In this document: positions 1-9,227 of the stretch, piece after piece | Numbering within the stretch: the first letter of the stretch is position 1 | Layout of the letters: each line of letters begins with the position of its first letter | Origin: Fructilactobacillus florum DSM 22689 = JCM 16035 | Lineage (GTDB): Bacteria > Bacillota > Bacilli > Lactobacillales > Lactobacillaceae | DNA: 64,000 nucleotides | Assembly: GCF_001436645.1 (NCBI RefSeq) | Contig: NZ_AYZI01000001.1 | Span: 144,673 to 208,672 of the forward strand | Direction: 5' to 3' | Program-made: the position numbers and the translations under genes | Notes under the pieces: generated by a model | What the model was told of the DNA's origin: nothing | Seen by the model: only the letters and a program-made list of their open reading frames with translations | Databases searched by the model: none

Positions 1-414
1 CACCTGATCACGCATCAGATCGTCACCTAACATCACCACGAACGGATCATTGCCAATAAAACTCTGTGCAGTTAAAACAGCATCACCAAGCCCATTGGGA
101 TAAGGTTGCCGAATGAAATAAATATTCATTTCATTCGATTTTTGAACCATTTCTAACATTTCTGTTTTATTTTTTGATTTTAGATTGGCCTCTAGCATAT
201 AGTTCGGCGAAAAATGATCTTCAATCGCCCGCTTGCCTTTTCCAATCACGATCACTAAATCAGTAATGCCTGATTCTTTGGCCTCTTCAACGATATACTG
301 AATCGTAGGTGTATCAACAATTGGCAACATTTCTTTTGGCATCGCCTTTGTTTCTGGCAAAAAGCGAGTTCCTAATCCGGCAGCCGGAATAATTGCTTTG
401 GTAACTTTTTTCAT
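1..414 (-). CDS. galU: UTP--glucose-1-phosphate uridylyltransferase, N-terminal part
   Basis: Makes UDP-glucose from UTP and glucose-1-phosphate in the cytoplasm, for wall and exopolysaccharide synthesis. The 138 visible residues start [20 protein letters not shown], the nucleotidyltransferase glycine-rich loop; [19 protein letters not shown] follows. The C-terminal half lies beyond the window edge. The start is the ATG at 414, with AGGAG about 12 bases upstream. It follows gpsA on the same strand (23-base gap), so the two are probably cotranscribed. The family call is firm; only completeness is unknown. Confidence 0.95.
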   Translation of the reverse strand, partial: MKKVTKAIIPAAGLGTRFLPETKAMPKEMLPIVDTPTIQYIVEEAKESGITDLVIVIGKGKRAIEDHFSPNYMLEANLKSKNKTEMLEMVQKSNEMNIYFIRQPYPNGLGDAVLTAQSFIGNDPFVVMLGDDLMRDQV

Positions 415-437
415 CGTAATTTGAATCTCCTGTATTA

Positions 438-1454
438 TTAGCCGATTTCAGCGCGGCCTTCGCGAGTCATTAATTTTTGAATAGCAACTGCTACTGTTTC
501 TTCACCGTTCAGAACAGCATGAATTGCTTCTGTAATCGGCATTTCAACTCCCGTCAACTGTGCCATTTCATAAGCAGCCTGACTGGTTGCAATGCCTTCA
601 ATTACCATTCCCATGTTATTAATGACTGTTTCTAATGCTTTTCCCTGACCAAGCTGGTAGCCCGCTCGCCAGTTACGAGAGTCTTGACTGGTCGCTGTTA
701 CAATCACGTCACCAACCCCAGACAATCCTAAAAATGTGAGCGGATTAGCACCATATGACACCGCTAAGCGAGAAATCTCTGCAAGCCCACGCGTCATTAA
801 CGCCGCCTTGGCATTATCGCCATAGCCGAGCCCAGCTAGCGTCCCGGCAGCAAGTGCAATAATATTTTTTAACGCCCCACCAAGCTCAACCCCGATTATA
901 TCATGGTTTGTATAAACGCGAAAATAATTATTCATAAATAATTGCTGGAAATGGCGGGCTGCCTGTAAATCTTCACTGGCAACAGTAACCAACGTGGGGT
1001 CTTTTCGAGCAACTCCCTCGGCCTGGCTGGGCCCTGAAATTACTGAAATAGAAGCACGGTACTGACTAGCAATCGTCTCTTCAATTACCTCTGACATGCG
1101 TTTGAAAGTGTGCTGTTCTAAGCCCTTACTTCCATGAATTAAAGCCGGCTTGCTGTTTAGCTCTGTCAGGACTTGGTTTAAATCACTCGCTACCGCCCGA
1201 GTCACTTGAGAGGGAACAATGAGCAAAACATCATCTGCTCCTTGTACCACTGCTTTCATATCAGTGTCAGCCCGCAGACGCTCTGAGAACCGAAAACCTT
1301 TTAAATATTTTCCATTAGTATGCTGTTCATTTAACTCCTGAACTTGGTCCGGATTATATGACCAGATTCGAACCTCGTGTCCATTTTCAGTCAAAATATT
1401 AGCCAGCATACTCCCCCATGAACCGGCACCAAGAACTGCAATTTTCTCTGTCAT
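438..1454 (-). CDS. gpsA: Glycerol-3-phosphate dehydrogenase [NAD(P)+]
   Basis: Reduces dihydroxyacetone phosphate to sn-glycerol-3-phosphate, the backbone for membrane phospholipid synthesis. The Rossmann loop GAGSWG is at residues 9-14, SKG at 109-111, and the catalytic lysine of GGALKN is K196. At 338 residues it is full length for the family. The start ATG has AAGGAG upstream. It begins 3 bases after lgt ends and precedes galU, so lgt-gpsA-galU looks like one transcript carrying lipid and sugar-nucleotide functions. Confidence 0.97.
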   Translation of the reverse strand: MTEKIAVLGAGSWGSMLANILTENGHEVRIWSYNPDQVQELNEQHTNGKYLKGFRFSERLRADTDMKAVVQGADDVLLIVPSQVTRAVASDLNQVLTELNSKPALIHGSKGLEQHTFKRMSEVIEETIASQYRASISVISGPSQAEGVARKDPTLVTVASEDLQAARHFQQLFMNNYFRVYTNHDIIGVELGGALKNIIALAAGTLAGLGYGDNAKAALMTRGLAEISRLAVSYGANPLTFLGLSGVGDVIVTATSQDSRNWRAGYQLGQGKALETVINNMGMVIEGIATSQAAYEMAQLTGVEMPITEAIHAVLNGEETVAVAIQKLMTREGRAEIG

Positions 1455-1457
1455 TTT

Positions 1458-2282
1458 CTACTCCTTAAGCTTGCTGGGCCAATACCAATTCAATGTGGGT
1501 TGTTGCCTTCTTCGCCAACATATCAAGGCAAGTGCCCCGATAAACAGTAAAACTGAGAGCCCTTGGGAAACTCGTAAACTACCCCACATGAGACTATCAG
1601 TCCTCATTCCTTCCACAAAAAACCGACCAAACGAATACCACATTACGTATGCTAAGAAAACTTCTCCCCGTTTAAACAATTGGTTAGAATGTCGCATTAC
1701 CATCAATAATACAAATCCTGTCAAATCCCACATGGATTCATATAAAAAGGTAGGTTGGCGATAAAAACCGCTAATCTCCATTTGCTGAATTAACCAACTA
1801 GGTAACTGTAATCGCTGAAGAAAGTTTCGTGATGTTATGGCACCATAAGCCTCTTGATTCATAAAATTGCCCCAGCGACCAATTCCCTGGGCCATGATAA
1901 CCGTTGGAGCGGCAATATCAAAAATTTGCCAAATCGATAGCTGATGTCGCCGACAAAAACAGAAAATAAAGGTGCCGCCGCCAAGCAAGGCGCCATAAAT
2001 AGCGATGCCTCCATCCCAGATGGCAACAATTTCACCTAAATGATGTTGATAGTATGACCATTGAAAAACCACGTAATAGATTCTCGCCGAAATAATGGCC
2101 AGCGGAATCGACCACAGAATCAAGTCATAGAGTAGGTCTTCGTTTAACTTTTGCCGACGTGCTTCTCGCAATGATAACCATACCGCCAATAAAACAGCAG
2201 TAGCAATAAAAATTCCATACCAGCGAATTTGCAACGCTCCGATTTTAATTGCAATCGGATTAAGAATGCTATTAATTACCAT
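1458..2282 (-). CDS. lgt: Prolipoprotein diacylglyceryl transferase
   Basis: Transfers diacylglycerol from phosphatidylglycerol to the lipobox cysteine of prolipoproteins; an integral membrane enzyme. The family signature GRWGNFMNQEAYG is present, along with several hydrophobic helices. I chose the ATG at 2282 (MVINSILNPIAIKIG) because GAGGT lies 6 bases upstream. A longer reading would overlap hprK and lacks a ribosome site. The resulting 274 residues match the family. hprK lies immediately upstream, the usual Bacilli pairing. Confidence 0.95.
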   Translation of the reverse strand: MVINSILNPIAIKIGALQIRWYGIFIATAVLLAVWLSLREARRQKLNEDLLYDLILWSIPLAIISARIYYVVFQWSYYQHHLGEIVAIWDGGIAIYGALLGGGTFIFCFCRRHQLSIWQIFDIAAPTVIMAQGIGRWGNFMNQEAYGAITSRNFLQRLQLPSWLIQQMEISGFYRQPTFLYESMWDLTGFVLLMVMRHSNQLFKRGEVFLAYVMWYSFGRFFVEGMRTDSLMWGSLRVSQGLSVLLFIGALALICWRRRQQPTLNWYWPSKLKE

Positions 2283-2289
2283 AAGTACC

Positions 2290-3255
2290 TCATTGTTTCT
2301 TAGTTTGATCTGGATGTTCTTGATCATGCTCAGAATTGGTTTTAATCAAACCATTTAATTGCCGATCAAAATCGTCCGTCGCATTATAGCCCATGCTATT
2401 GGCTCGAAAGTTCATTGCCGCAGTTTCAATGATAACGGCCATGTTTCGACCGGGCTTAACCGGAATATTAATCGTTTTAACGCGAACATCAAAGATTTCG
2501 GTTGCATCCGTTCCAGTTCCTAAACGATCATATTTCTTTCCCTGTTCCCAAATATCTAGATGAACAATTAAATCAACCTTGGTTTCTGAGCGAACTGCCC
2601 CAGTCCCAAACAGAGTCATCACATTAATAATTCCAATCCCGCGAATTTCCAACAAGTGATTTAAAATTTGGGGGGCTTGCCCGATCAAGGCTTGTTCGTC
2701 TTGCTGATAGACATCAACTCGATCGTCCGCAATTAGTCGATGACCTCGTTTAACTAACTCTAGCGCTGTTTCACTTTTTCCGATGCCGGAATCACCAGTA
2801 ATCAGCACCCCTAGTCCATAAACTTCTACCAATACCCCATGAAGGGATTTACGTGGTGCTAACCGTGCTTCTAGAAAGTCGGTCATATTACTCAGCACCC
2901 GTGATGTATTTAATTTCGATGTTAAGATTGGAATTTGCGCTTGCTGGGCGGCCTTCACTAGCTGAATTGGCGGCTCTAGACTTGTCGATATCACAAAGGC
3001 AGGTGTATCAGGCTGGCACAAACGTGTCATATAATCGTCCAATTCTTGATCAGACAAATGCTTGGCAAAAGAAATCTCTGTAATCCCTAGTAATTGGATT
3101 CTTTCTGAGGGATAGTAAGAAAAATAGCCAGTTAACTCCAGTCCCGGTCGAGAAATATCACTAGTTGGAATCGGGCGGTCAAGATTATCGCCACCGGCCA
3201 AAACACTCAAATGAGTATTTGCTACTAATTCTTTAACACTTACGCTCTTATGCAT
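2290..3255 (-). CDS. hprK: HPr kinase/phosphorylase
   Basis: Bifunctional enzyme that phosphorylates HPr on Ser46 using ATP or pyrophosphate and removes the phosphate again. It is the sensor for CcpA-mediated catabolite control in Firmicutes. The N-terminal regulatory domain is residues 1-130. The P-loop GDSGIGKS is at 154-161, and the HPrK signature around LEIRGIGIINV is near 203-212. Length 321 is normal. It sits upstream of lgt with 7 bases between. No oddities seen. Confidence 0.97.
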   Translation of the reverse strand: MHKSVSVKELVANTHLSVLAGGDNLDRPIPTSDISRPGLELTGYFSYYPSERIQLLGITEISFAKHLSDQELDDYMTRLCQPDTPAFVISTSLEPPIQLVKAAQQAQIPILTSKLNTSRVLSNMTDFLEARLAPRKSLHGVLVEVYGLGVLITGDSGIGKSETALELVKRGHRLIADDRVDVYQQDEQALIGQAPQILNHLLEIRGIGIINVMTLFGTGAVRSETKVDLIVHLDIWEQGKKYDRLGTGTDATEIFDVRVKTINIPVKPGRNMAVIIETAAMNFRANSMGYNATDDFDRQLNGLIKTNSEHDQEHPDQTKKQ

Positions 3256-3279
3256 GCGAACCCCTCTTCTTTTAGCAGT

Positions 3280-3627
3280 TTAATTCTGCCATGATCCCTT
3301 AGTAAACAAGGTAGTACATAAAGACATCAATAATGAAATACCCACTAATGCTGTCAGTGATGAAAACTGGAATTTATCGCCGAGAGCGAAGGACGTCAAC
3401 CACAGCATTCCCGCATTAATCACAAATGTAAACAAACCAACGGTTAACAAGTTTAACGGTAAAAACAAAAGTAAACACAGTGGTCTAACCAGTAAATTAA
3501 AAATCACCAATACGACCGCTGCCAGCAAAGCAGTTTGCCAATTTCTGACAAAAAAGGCTTCGGGAAACACTCCAGAAAATGCCATAAATAGCAAAAAATT
3601 AAGTAAGATCCGTCCAAATAACCACAT
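3280..3627 (-). CDS. YvlD/phage-holin-4-2 type small membrane protein
   Basis: A 115-residue, very hydrophobic protein with about four membrane segments and little else (for example LLFLPLNLLTVGLFTFVINA). It resembles the YvlD/DUF360 family, which is often annotated as phage holin family although no phage context exists here. The function is unknown; in Bacillus, YvlD is part of an envelope-stress operon. Here it lies between the MinJ-like gene (8-base gap) and hprK. AGGAGG precedes the ATG. Confidence 0.8.
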   Translation of the reverse strand: MWLFGRILLNFLLFMAFSGVFPEAFFVRNWQTALLAAVVLVIFNLLVRPLCLLLFLPLNLLTVGLFTFVINAGMLWLTSFALGDKFQFSSLTALVGISLLMSLCTTLFTKGSWQN

Positions 3628-3635
3628 AGACCCTC

Positions 3636-4799
3636 CTATTTTTCATCACTAGGAAAAGTAACAATCCCGATTTCATGGGGTCCACCAGCAAAGATCGAAG
3701 ACTCTTTTAACTCCAAGTCCCCCCGACGATTCTTGATTTTTAGCCGACAGAAGGTTGGACTGGTCTGTAACGCTCGATAGAGGCTTTGTTCATCGGTAAC
3801 GTGGATCCCATTAACCACTTGAATCAGATCTCCAATTTCCAGCTTCATTTTACTAGCTGGGGTTTGTGGTTTCACTGCCAACACTCGTACGCCATCCAAG
3901 GCCTCTTCCACCTGGTTTTGATCCTTGCGATCGACCTTACGAAAATGATACATAATTAAACAATAAACAACTGCCAAACATCCGATTGCTAGTACTTCAA
4001 ATAAAGGACTCTTCCAGAAAAAAGCATCGATGGTAATTCCCAGAGAAGCAAGGGCTAACCAACCAATTGCATTTGCTAACCGTTGCATAATTTTTGCTGG
4101 TTGTTCGCCAATGAATCGAAAGTTCAGTCCAATTAAGAATGGCACAATCAAAATCGAAAGCTTTACTCCAAAAATTTTGAAAACCGGCCAAAAAGGACTG
4201 GTGGTTTCAAATAAATCACCTGGAACTAATAGCACTAACGGTACCACCGAGACCTTATCAAACAAATAAGTTGCCACCCGGTTCCCCCGAATATTTTTCC
4301 CAATCACAGGTGAATTAACTGATTTACGGTTAAATTTAATAAATAGGTATTGTAGAAATAGCAAAATCGTCAAAAGTGCTAAAAAATCAATCCCTTCTGG
4401 TAAGGGATTTTGTAAAACCATGTGTTTTTTACCAATAAAAGATAGCGTGTAGAATTTATCTCCAAACAACTGCACAATTATCATGGGTAAAAAGAGCGCT
4501 AAAAAAGGAAGCGTCGTGCCTGGTAAGAACAAAGCTACTACTGCTAGCAGCTCATAAAAAACAATCCAAGTATATGAAACTTCAACCCCTACCGCAAGCG
4601 AACACAGTGAACCAACAATCCCTAATACTATCATCGCAATAAAAAACGTCCGCATTTCGGAATTTTTAGGATTAATAGCACTTTCATACAAGTGACGTTC
4701 CCGCTTAACTCGCTGACGGTATTTATATTGCGTATGAAGCAGTCCTAACCAAAAGAGCGGAGAAATTATAAAAAAACCAAAATTAAATATTTCTTGCAT
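3636..4799 (-). CDS. minJ: MinJ-like multi-pass membrane protein with C-terminal PDZ domain
   Basis: 387 residues. About 290 residues of membrane helices are followed by a cytoplasmic PDZ domain (roughly 295-387) with the ligand-loop region EIGDLIQVVNGIHVTDEQSL. Length, architecture and position next to prfB-secA match Bacillus MinJ (YvjD), which bridges DivIVA and MinD at division sites. The role in topological control of division is inferred from that homology and synteny. No protease domain is visible, so it is not a CtpB/DegP protein. Whether DivIVA and MinD exist in this organism cannot be seen here. Confidence 0.78.
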   Translation of the reverse strand: MQEIFNFGFFIISPLFWLGLLHTQYKYRQRVKRERHLYESAINPKNSEMRTFFIAMIVLGIVGSLCSLAVGVEVSYTWIVFYELLAVVALFLPGTTLPFLALFLPMIIVQLFGDKFYTLSFIGKKHMVLQNPLPEGIDFLALLTILLFLQYLFIKFNRKSVNSPVIGKNIRGNRVATYLFDKVSVVPLVLLVPGDLFETTSPFWPVFKIFGVKLSILIVPFLIGLNFRFIGEQPAKIMQRLANAIGWLALASLGITIDAFFWKSPLFEVLAIGCLAVVYCLIMYHFRKVDRKDQNQVEEALDGVRVLAVKPQTPASKMKLEIGDLIQVVNGIHVTDEQSLYRALQTSPTFCRLKIKNRRGDLELKESSIFAGGPHEIGIVTFPSDEK

Positions 4800-4809
4800 A
4801 ATTATTCAC

Positions 4810-5926
4810 CTATTTTAAATTTTTATGCTGTAAATTCCACTGTAGATATGCCGTGATAAATGGATTTAAGTCCCCATCCATAACTGCCTTTCCGTTGGCA
4901 GTTTCATAGTTAGTTCGATGATCCTTAACTAAGGTATACGGATGAAAAACATAGGAACGGATTTGTGAACCCCAACCAATTTCGAGTTGTTTCCCCTCTA
5001 GTTGCGCTTTTTCCTGGGCCTGTTTCTCCAGTTCCAGTTCATACAGCTTCGATTTTAACATATTCATTGCAGTGACTCTATTCTGTAATTGGGAACGCTG
5101 AGCCTGACTACTAGTAACAATCCCGGTCGGTAAATGTGTAATTCGAACCGCCGAGGACGTTTTGTTAATATGTTGTCCTCCCGCTCCGCTTGAACGAAAC
5201 ACGTCAACTCGCAAATCATCCGGATTAATCGTTACCTGTACTGTCTCATCTAACTCCGGCAACACGTCAACCGAGGCAAACGAAGTATGTCGCCGACCAG
5301 CCGCATCGAACGGTGAGATCCGAACTAACCGGTGAACCCCCTTTTCCGATTTTAGATAGCCGTACGCATTATGACCAGTAACTGTGAGCGTTACCTGACT
5401 AATACCAGCCGTTTCTCCGGGCTGATCAGCGACCACGGCAACTTGAAACCCATTTTTTTCCCCCCAGCGAGTATACATACGCAACAACATGGCAGTCCAG
5501 TCACAGGCTTCTGTTCCCCCGGCTCCTGAATTAATTTCTACAATTGCATTGTTAGCATCGTACTTTCCATTTAATAATAAGCTGAGGCGGTATTGATCGA
5601 CCGCTTCCTGTTCTGTTGCTAACTCTTTGTTAAATTCAGCCTCTAATTCTGCATCCGGAAGCTCCGCCAAGACCTCCAAAGTGTCTTGCAAACTATGCAA
5701 GTTCTCTGCTAAGGACTGCAACTGATTATACCGTTCTTTATCATGATTAGTGACAGCAATCAGTGCTTGCGCCTGGGTAGGATTCTCCCAAAAATCAGGT
5801 GTCGCCATTTTTGCTTCGTTGATCGCAATATTTTCTTGCAGCTGATCTAAGTCAAAGAGACCCCCTAAAACCGTCAATTGCGGTTTGTAATTTATTTAAC
5901 TGTGCTTGAACTGCATTAATTTCCAT
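4810..5926 (-). CDS. prfB: Peptide chain release factor 2, with programmed +1 frameshift
   Basis: Releases completed peptides at UGA and UAA stop codons. Translation starts at the ATG at 5926 (MEINAVQAQLNKLQ...), runs 24 codons to CTT, then meets an in-frame TGA at 5854-5852. Slipping +1 over CTT TGA C continues as DLDQLQEN and gives 371 residues. An AGGGGG Shine-Dalgarno-like element lies just before the slip site. The SPF codon-recognition motif (RISPFDAAG) and the GGQ catalytic motif (GAGGQHINKTSS) are both present. It lies downstream of secA, as in most Firmicutes. Calling the gene from the TTG at 5877 would miss the true N-terminus. Confidence 0.97.
5850..5866 (-). promoter_or_regulatory. 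prfB +1 programmed frameshift site
   Basis: On the minus strand the order is AGGGGG, TCT, CTT, TGA, C. This is the classic RF2 autoregulation site: when RF2 is scarce, the ribosome pauses at the weak TGAC stop and slips forward one base, helped by pairing of AGGGGG with 16S rRNA. The stop codon lies at 5854-5852. Confidence 0.95.
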
Positions 5927-5978
5927 TTTAATTACTCCTAACTAGTAAAAAGCGAAGAACCGAAGTCCTTCGTCGTAA

Positions 5979-8345
5979 TTACCGTTGCATATTTTGTCGA
6001 ATTTCTGCTTTCATAAATAAACGAGTTACATCATAATCCGTATCCGCAATCATTTCTTCAAACATTCGGTAGCCTTCCCGTTGGTACTCAACCAACGGAT
6101 TAAGTTGACCATAGCCACGTAACCCAATTCCTTCGCGCAGACGATCCATCGCATCAATATGATCAGTCCAGTGGGAATCAACCACGCGTAAGACAACAAC
6201 CTTTTCAAATTCTAGCAATTGTTGTGGATCACCCAGTTCTTGACCCTTGGCATCATAATTTTTTTCAGCCAAGGAGTTCAGAAATTGCTTAATTTCTGCC
6301 GCACTCTTATTTTTAAGATTACTTAACCCAATTTCATTAGGACTCACTAGGGCACTAATAGAGAAATCTAAAATCGTATCTAAATCCCAATGCTTTTGGT
6401 CACCTTGCGTATGCAAATCAACGATTCGAGAAATCGTTCGTTTGATCATTGGCATAATTACCCATTTCAGGGATTCGTTCTCCTCAATGACCCGGTTTCG
6501 TTCTCCATAAATCACATCTCGTTGTTCTGACATCACATTATCGTATTTCAAAACATTTTTTCGAGAATCGTAGTTATTTCCTTCGACCCGTTTTTGTGCG
6601 GATTCAACCTGTTTGGTAATCATTCGGCTCCTAATCACCGCATCATCATCCTCAACTCGGAGTCGTTTCAAAATGGTCTTGATCCGATCAGAACCAAAGC
6701 GACGCATCAGATCATCTTCCAGCGATAGGTAGAATTGTGAGTATCCCGGATCACCCTGGCGACCAGCCCGTCCTCGCAGCTGATTATCAATTCGTCGGGA
6801 CTCGTGTCGCTCGGTTCCAATAACCGCTAAACCGCCAAGTGCAACTACTCCTGGTCCCAATTTAATGTCAGTTCCTCGTCCAGCCATGTTAGTAGCAATC
6901 GTGACTGCACCCTTTTGACCGGCATTTGCAACAATATCCGCTTCTTTAGCATGGTTTTTAGCATTTAAGACCACATGTTTAATATGAGCCTGAGTTAATC
7001 GTTGTGCTAAGTATTCTGAAGTTTCAACCGCAACTGTCCCTAACAAAATCGGTTGCTGGCGTTCGTGTAATTCCTTAACCCGATCGATCACCGCATCAAA
7101 CTTAGCTTGTAACGTCGGATATAAGATGTCAGCCTCATCCAACCTAATCACTGGTTTATTGGTTGGAATCGAAACAGCGTTCATATTGTAGATCTCACGA
7201 AATTCTTCCTGTTCGGTTTTAGCAGTTCCGGTCATCCCAGCTAGTTTTCGATACCGCCGAAACAAGTTTTGATAGGTAATGTTGGCCATCGTTTTACTTT
7301 CTTCCTGGATGGTAACACCTTCTTTTGCCTCCAAAGCTTGGTGTAGCCCATCTGAGAACCGCCTACCGTCCATAATTCGTCCGGTAAACGAATCGACAAT
7401 TAAAACCTCGTCATCCTTAACCACATAATCCTTATCCCGCTCCATTACATAATTCGCACGAAGCGCCTGATCAATATGATGAGTCAACGCCGTATTATCA
7501 GTATCATAGATGTTTTTTAGATTAAAGAACTTGTCGGCTCGGTTGATTCCAGTTTCCGTCAACGAAACCGTTTTAGTTTCTAAATCAACTTTGAAGTCCG
7601 TCTCTGGCTTAAGCGTCTTAGCAAATTGATCTGTTTGTTGGTATAACTGGTTAGACCCTTGCGCGGGACCAGAGATGATCAGCGGGGTTCTTGCTTCATC
7701 AATCAAAATCGAATCAACCTCATCTACCAGTGCAAAATTTAGCGGTCGTTGAACACGGTCTTCTTTGTAGACCACCATATTATCACGAAGATAGTCAAAT
7801 CCAATCTCACTGTTTGTCGAATACGTAATATCAGCTTGATAGGCCGCCCGCTTTTCTTCTGGAGTTTGATCGGCCTTGTTAATTCCAACCGAGAGTCCCA
7901 GCCAGTTATAGAGTTGTCCCATTTGCTCGGCATCTCGCTCGGAAAGATATTCATTAACGGTTACAACGTGCACCCCTTTACCTGAAAGGGCGTTTAAATA
8001 GACCGGTAACGTCGCGGTTAAAGTTTTACCTTCCCCGGTCTTCATTTCCGCAATGTTCCCTTCATGGAGGACAATTCCTCCCATAATTTGAACGCGAAAA
8101 GGCGTCAGTCCCAACACCCGACGAGCTCCCTCACGGGCAACTGCAAAAGCTTCTGGTAACAATTCATCTAGCGTGGTTCCAGCTTGGTAGCGCTGTTGAA
8201 ATTCTGGTGTTTTGGCTTGTAAGTCAGTGTCACTGAGCTTTTGATATTCTTGTGAATACTCACTAACTTGATCAGCTAGTTTTCCCAGCTGCTTAATCCG
8301 ACGCTGGTCACTCTCCACCCACTTCTTTAAAACGTTCGTTGGCAT
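5979..8345 (-). CDS. secA: Protein translocase ATPase SecA
   Basis: ATP-driven motor that pushes preproteins through SecYEG. The P-loop MKTGEGKT ends at residue 108, DEVDSIL is near 208, and the helicase motif [12 protein letters not shown] is intact. At 788 residues it ends at ...AEIRQNMQR, without the C-terminal cysteine-rich zinc tail found in Bacillus SecA. That short form appears usual for lactobacilli. AAGGAG precedes the ATG at 8345. A promoter lies about 165 bases upstream. prfB follows downstream. Confidence 0.97.
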   Translation of the reverse strand: MPTNVLKKWVESDQRRIKQLGKLADQVSEYSQEYQKLSDTDLQAKTPEFQQRYQAGTTLDELLPEAFAVAREGARRVLGLTPFRVQIMGGIVLHEGNIAEMKTGEGKTLTATLPVYLNALSGKGVHVVTVNEYLSERDAEQMGQLYNWLGLSVGINKADQTPEEKRAAYQADITYSTNSEIGFDYLRDNMVVYKEDRVQRPLNFALVDEVDSILIDEARTPLIISGPAQGSNQLYQQTDQFAKTLKPETDFKVDLETKTVSLTETGINRADKFFNLKNIYDTDNTALTHHIDQALRANYVMERDKDYVVKDDEVLIVDSFTGRIMDGRRFSDGLHQALEAKEGVTIQEESKTMANITYQNLFRRYRKLAGMTGTAKTEQEEFREIYNMNAVSIPTNKPVIRLDEADILYPTLQAKFDAVIDRVKELHERQQPILLGTVAVETSEYLAQRLTQAHIKHVVLNAKNHAKEADIVANAGQKGAVTIATNMAGRGTDIKLGPGVVALGGLAVIGTERHESRRIDNQLRGRAGRQGDPGYSQFYLSLEDDLMRRFGSDRIKTILKRLRVEDDDAVIRSRMITKQVESAQKRVEGNNYDSRKNVLKYDNVMSEQRDVIYGERNRVIEENESLKWVIMPMIKRTISRIVDLHTQGDQKHWDLDTILDFSISALVSPNEIGLSNLKNKSAAEIKQFLNSLAEKNYDAKGQELGDPQQLLEFEKVVVLRVVDSHWTDHIDAMDRLREGIGLRGYGQLNPLVEYQREGYRMFEEMIADTDYDVTRLFMKAEIRQNMQR

Positions 8346-8510
8346 TCCTGAAATTCTCCTTGTTTAATTCTCATATAGTGATTATTAGCTTACCAATTAG
8401 CCGATTGATGACCTCTGCCTGAGATCATTAATTTGTGGTGACAAACATCCTGCTAGTTGGCTAACTGCCAAATGTTTGTATTGATTCCAATTATTGCCAT
8501 CATTATTTTC

Positions 8511-8539
8511 ATTATAATGAATTATTCGCCAAATAACAA
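8511..8539 (-). promoter_or_regulatory. Promoter of secA-prfB
   Basis: On the minus strand, TTGTTA (8539-8534), a 17-base spacer, then TATAAT (8516-8511). It lies after comFC and predicts a leader of about 160 bases before secA. The leader holds a stem ATGATCTC/GAGGTCAT at about 8405-8427. Confidence 0.75.
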
Positions 8540-8543
8540 TTAC

Positions 8544-9227
8544 TCAGTGAGCTAGGGTTACACTTCGAATGTGCCGAGCCCCCGCTGACTGCAATAACCA
8601 GGCAGCTTCATGTAATGTTCGTCCAGTCGTATAGATGTCATCTACAAGACAAATATCGCGGTTTAAGCACGCCGACCGCAATTTTTCATTGACGACAAAC
8701 CGTTGGGGACCACTTAAACGGTCATGACGTCCCTTGGCAGCCTGCGGTCGATCTTTTGGCAGGGCCAGTAGCGCTGGAAACAGCTGGTTCGAGCCAAACC
8801 AACCGCTAACTTGGTTAAACCCCCGTTGTTCGATTGTCGTAGCTGTTACCGGGATAGAAACCAGCATTTCATTGGTTCGAGCTAGGTTTGAAAACAACGG
8901 TTCCATAATTAAGCGCAACCGATAGTCCCCTCGTAGTTTGTACTGCTTAATATATTCCTTGATCTGATCCTTATATGGAAAAAAAGCACGATTACTAATT
9001 AAAGGAGCCTTCATCCGATCGTTCCAATGCCGGCAGTCTGAGCATTGCTGCGTAGTAGCTTGAAACTTACCACATTTAGGACAATGCGGGGCGGCAACCG
9101 GTGTAAATTGGTCCAGACATCCTGCACATAAGCGCGTAGGCGCTACGCTACTAAAACTGACTAAAAAGTGAACTGAGAAATCATAGTTCAACGACCGTTG
9201 ACACCATAAACACTGAAGTTTATTCAC
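8544..9227 (-). CDS. comFC: ComF family phosphoribosyltransferase-like competence protein
   Basis: 227 residues. The N-terminal zinc-binding part has CxxC pairs (CLWC, CAGC, CPKC, CSDC). The C-terminal PRTase fold has the PRPP loop ICLVDDIYTTGRTL near residue 195. In naturally competent bacteria ComFC is needed for uptake of transforming DNA and acts with ComFA at the membrane's inner face. Its start overlaps the 3' end of comFA by 8 bases, so the two are translationally coupled. It looks intact. Confidence 0.92.
   Translation of the reverse strand: MNKLQCLWCQRSLNYDFSVHFLVSFSSVAPTRLCAGCLDQFTPVAAPHCPKCGKFQATTQQCSDCRHWNDRMKAPLISNRAFFPYKDQIKEYIKQYKLRGDYRLRLIMEPLFSNLARTNEMLVSIPVTATTIEQRGFNQVSGWFGSNQLFPALLALPKDRPQAAKGRHDRLSGPQRFVVNEKLRSACLNRDICLVDDIYTTGRTLHEAAWLLQSAGARHIRSVTLAH

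Noticed and set aside
3280..3627. Phage holin suggesting a prophage
   Set aside because: The family label is misleading; all neighbours are housekeeping genes and no phage genes occur.
8430..8510. Short leader peptide before secA (SecM-like)
   Set aside because: An open frame of under 20 codons exists but begins inside or just after the -10 and has no ribosome site.
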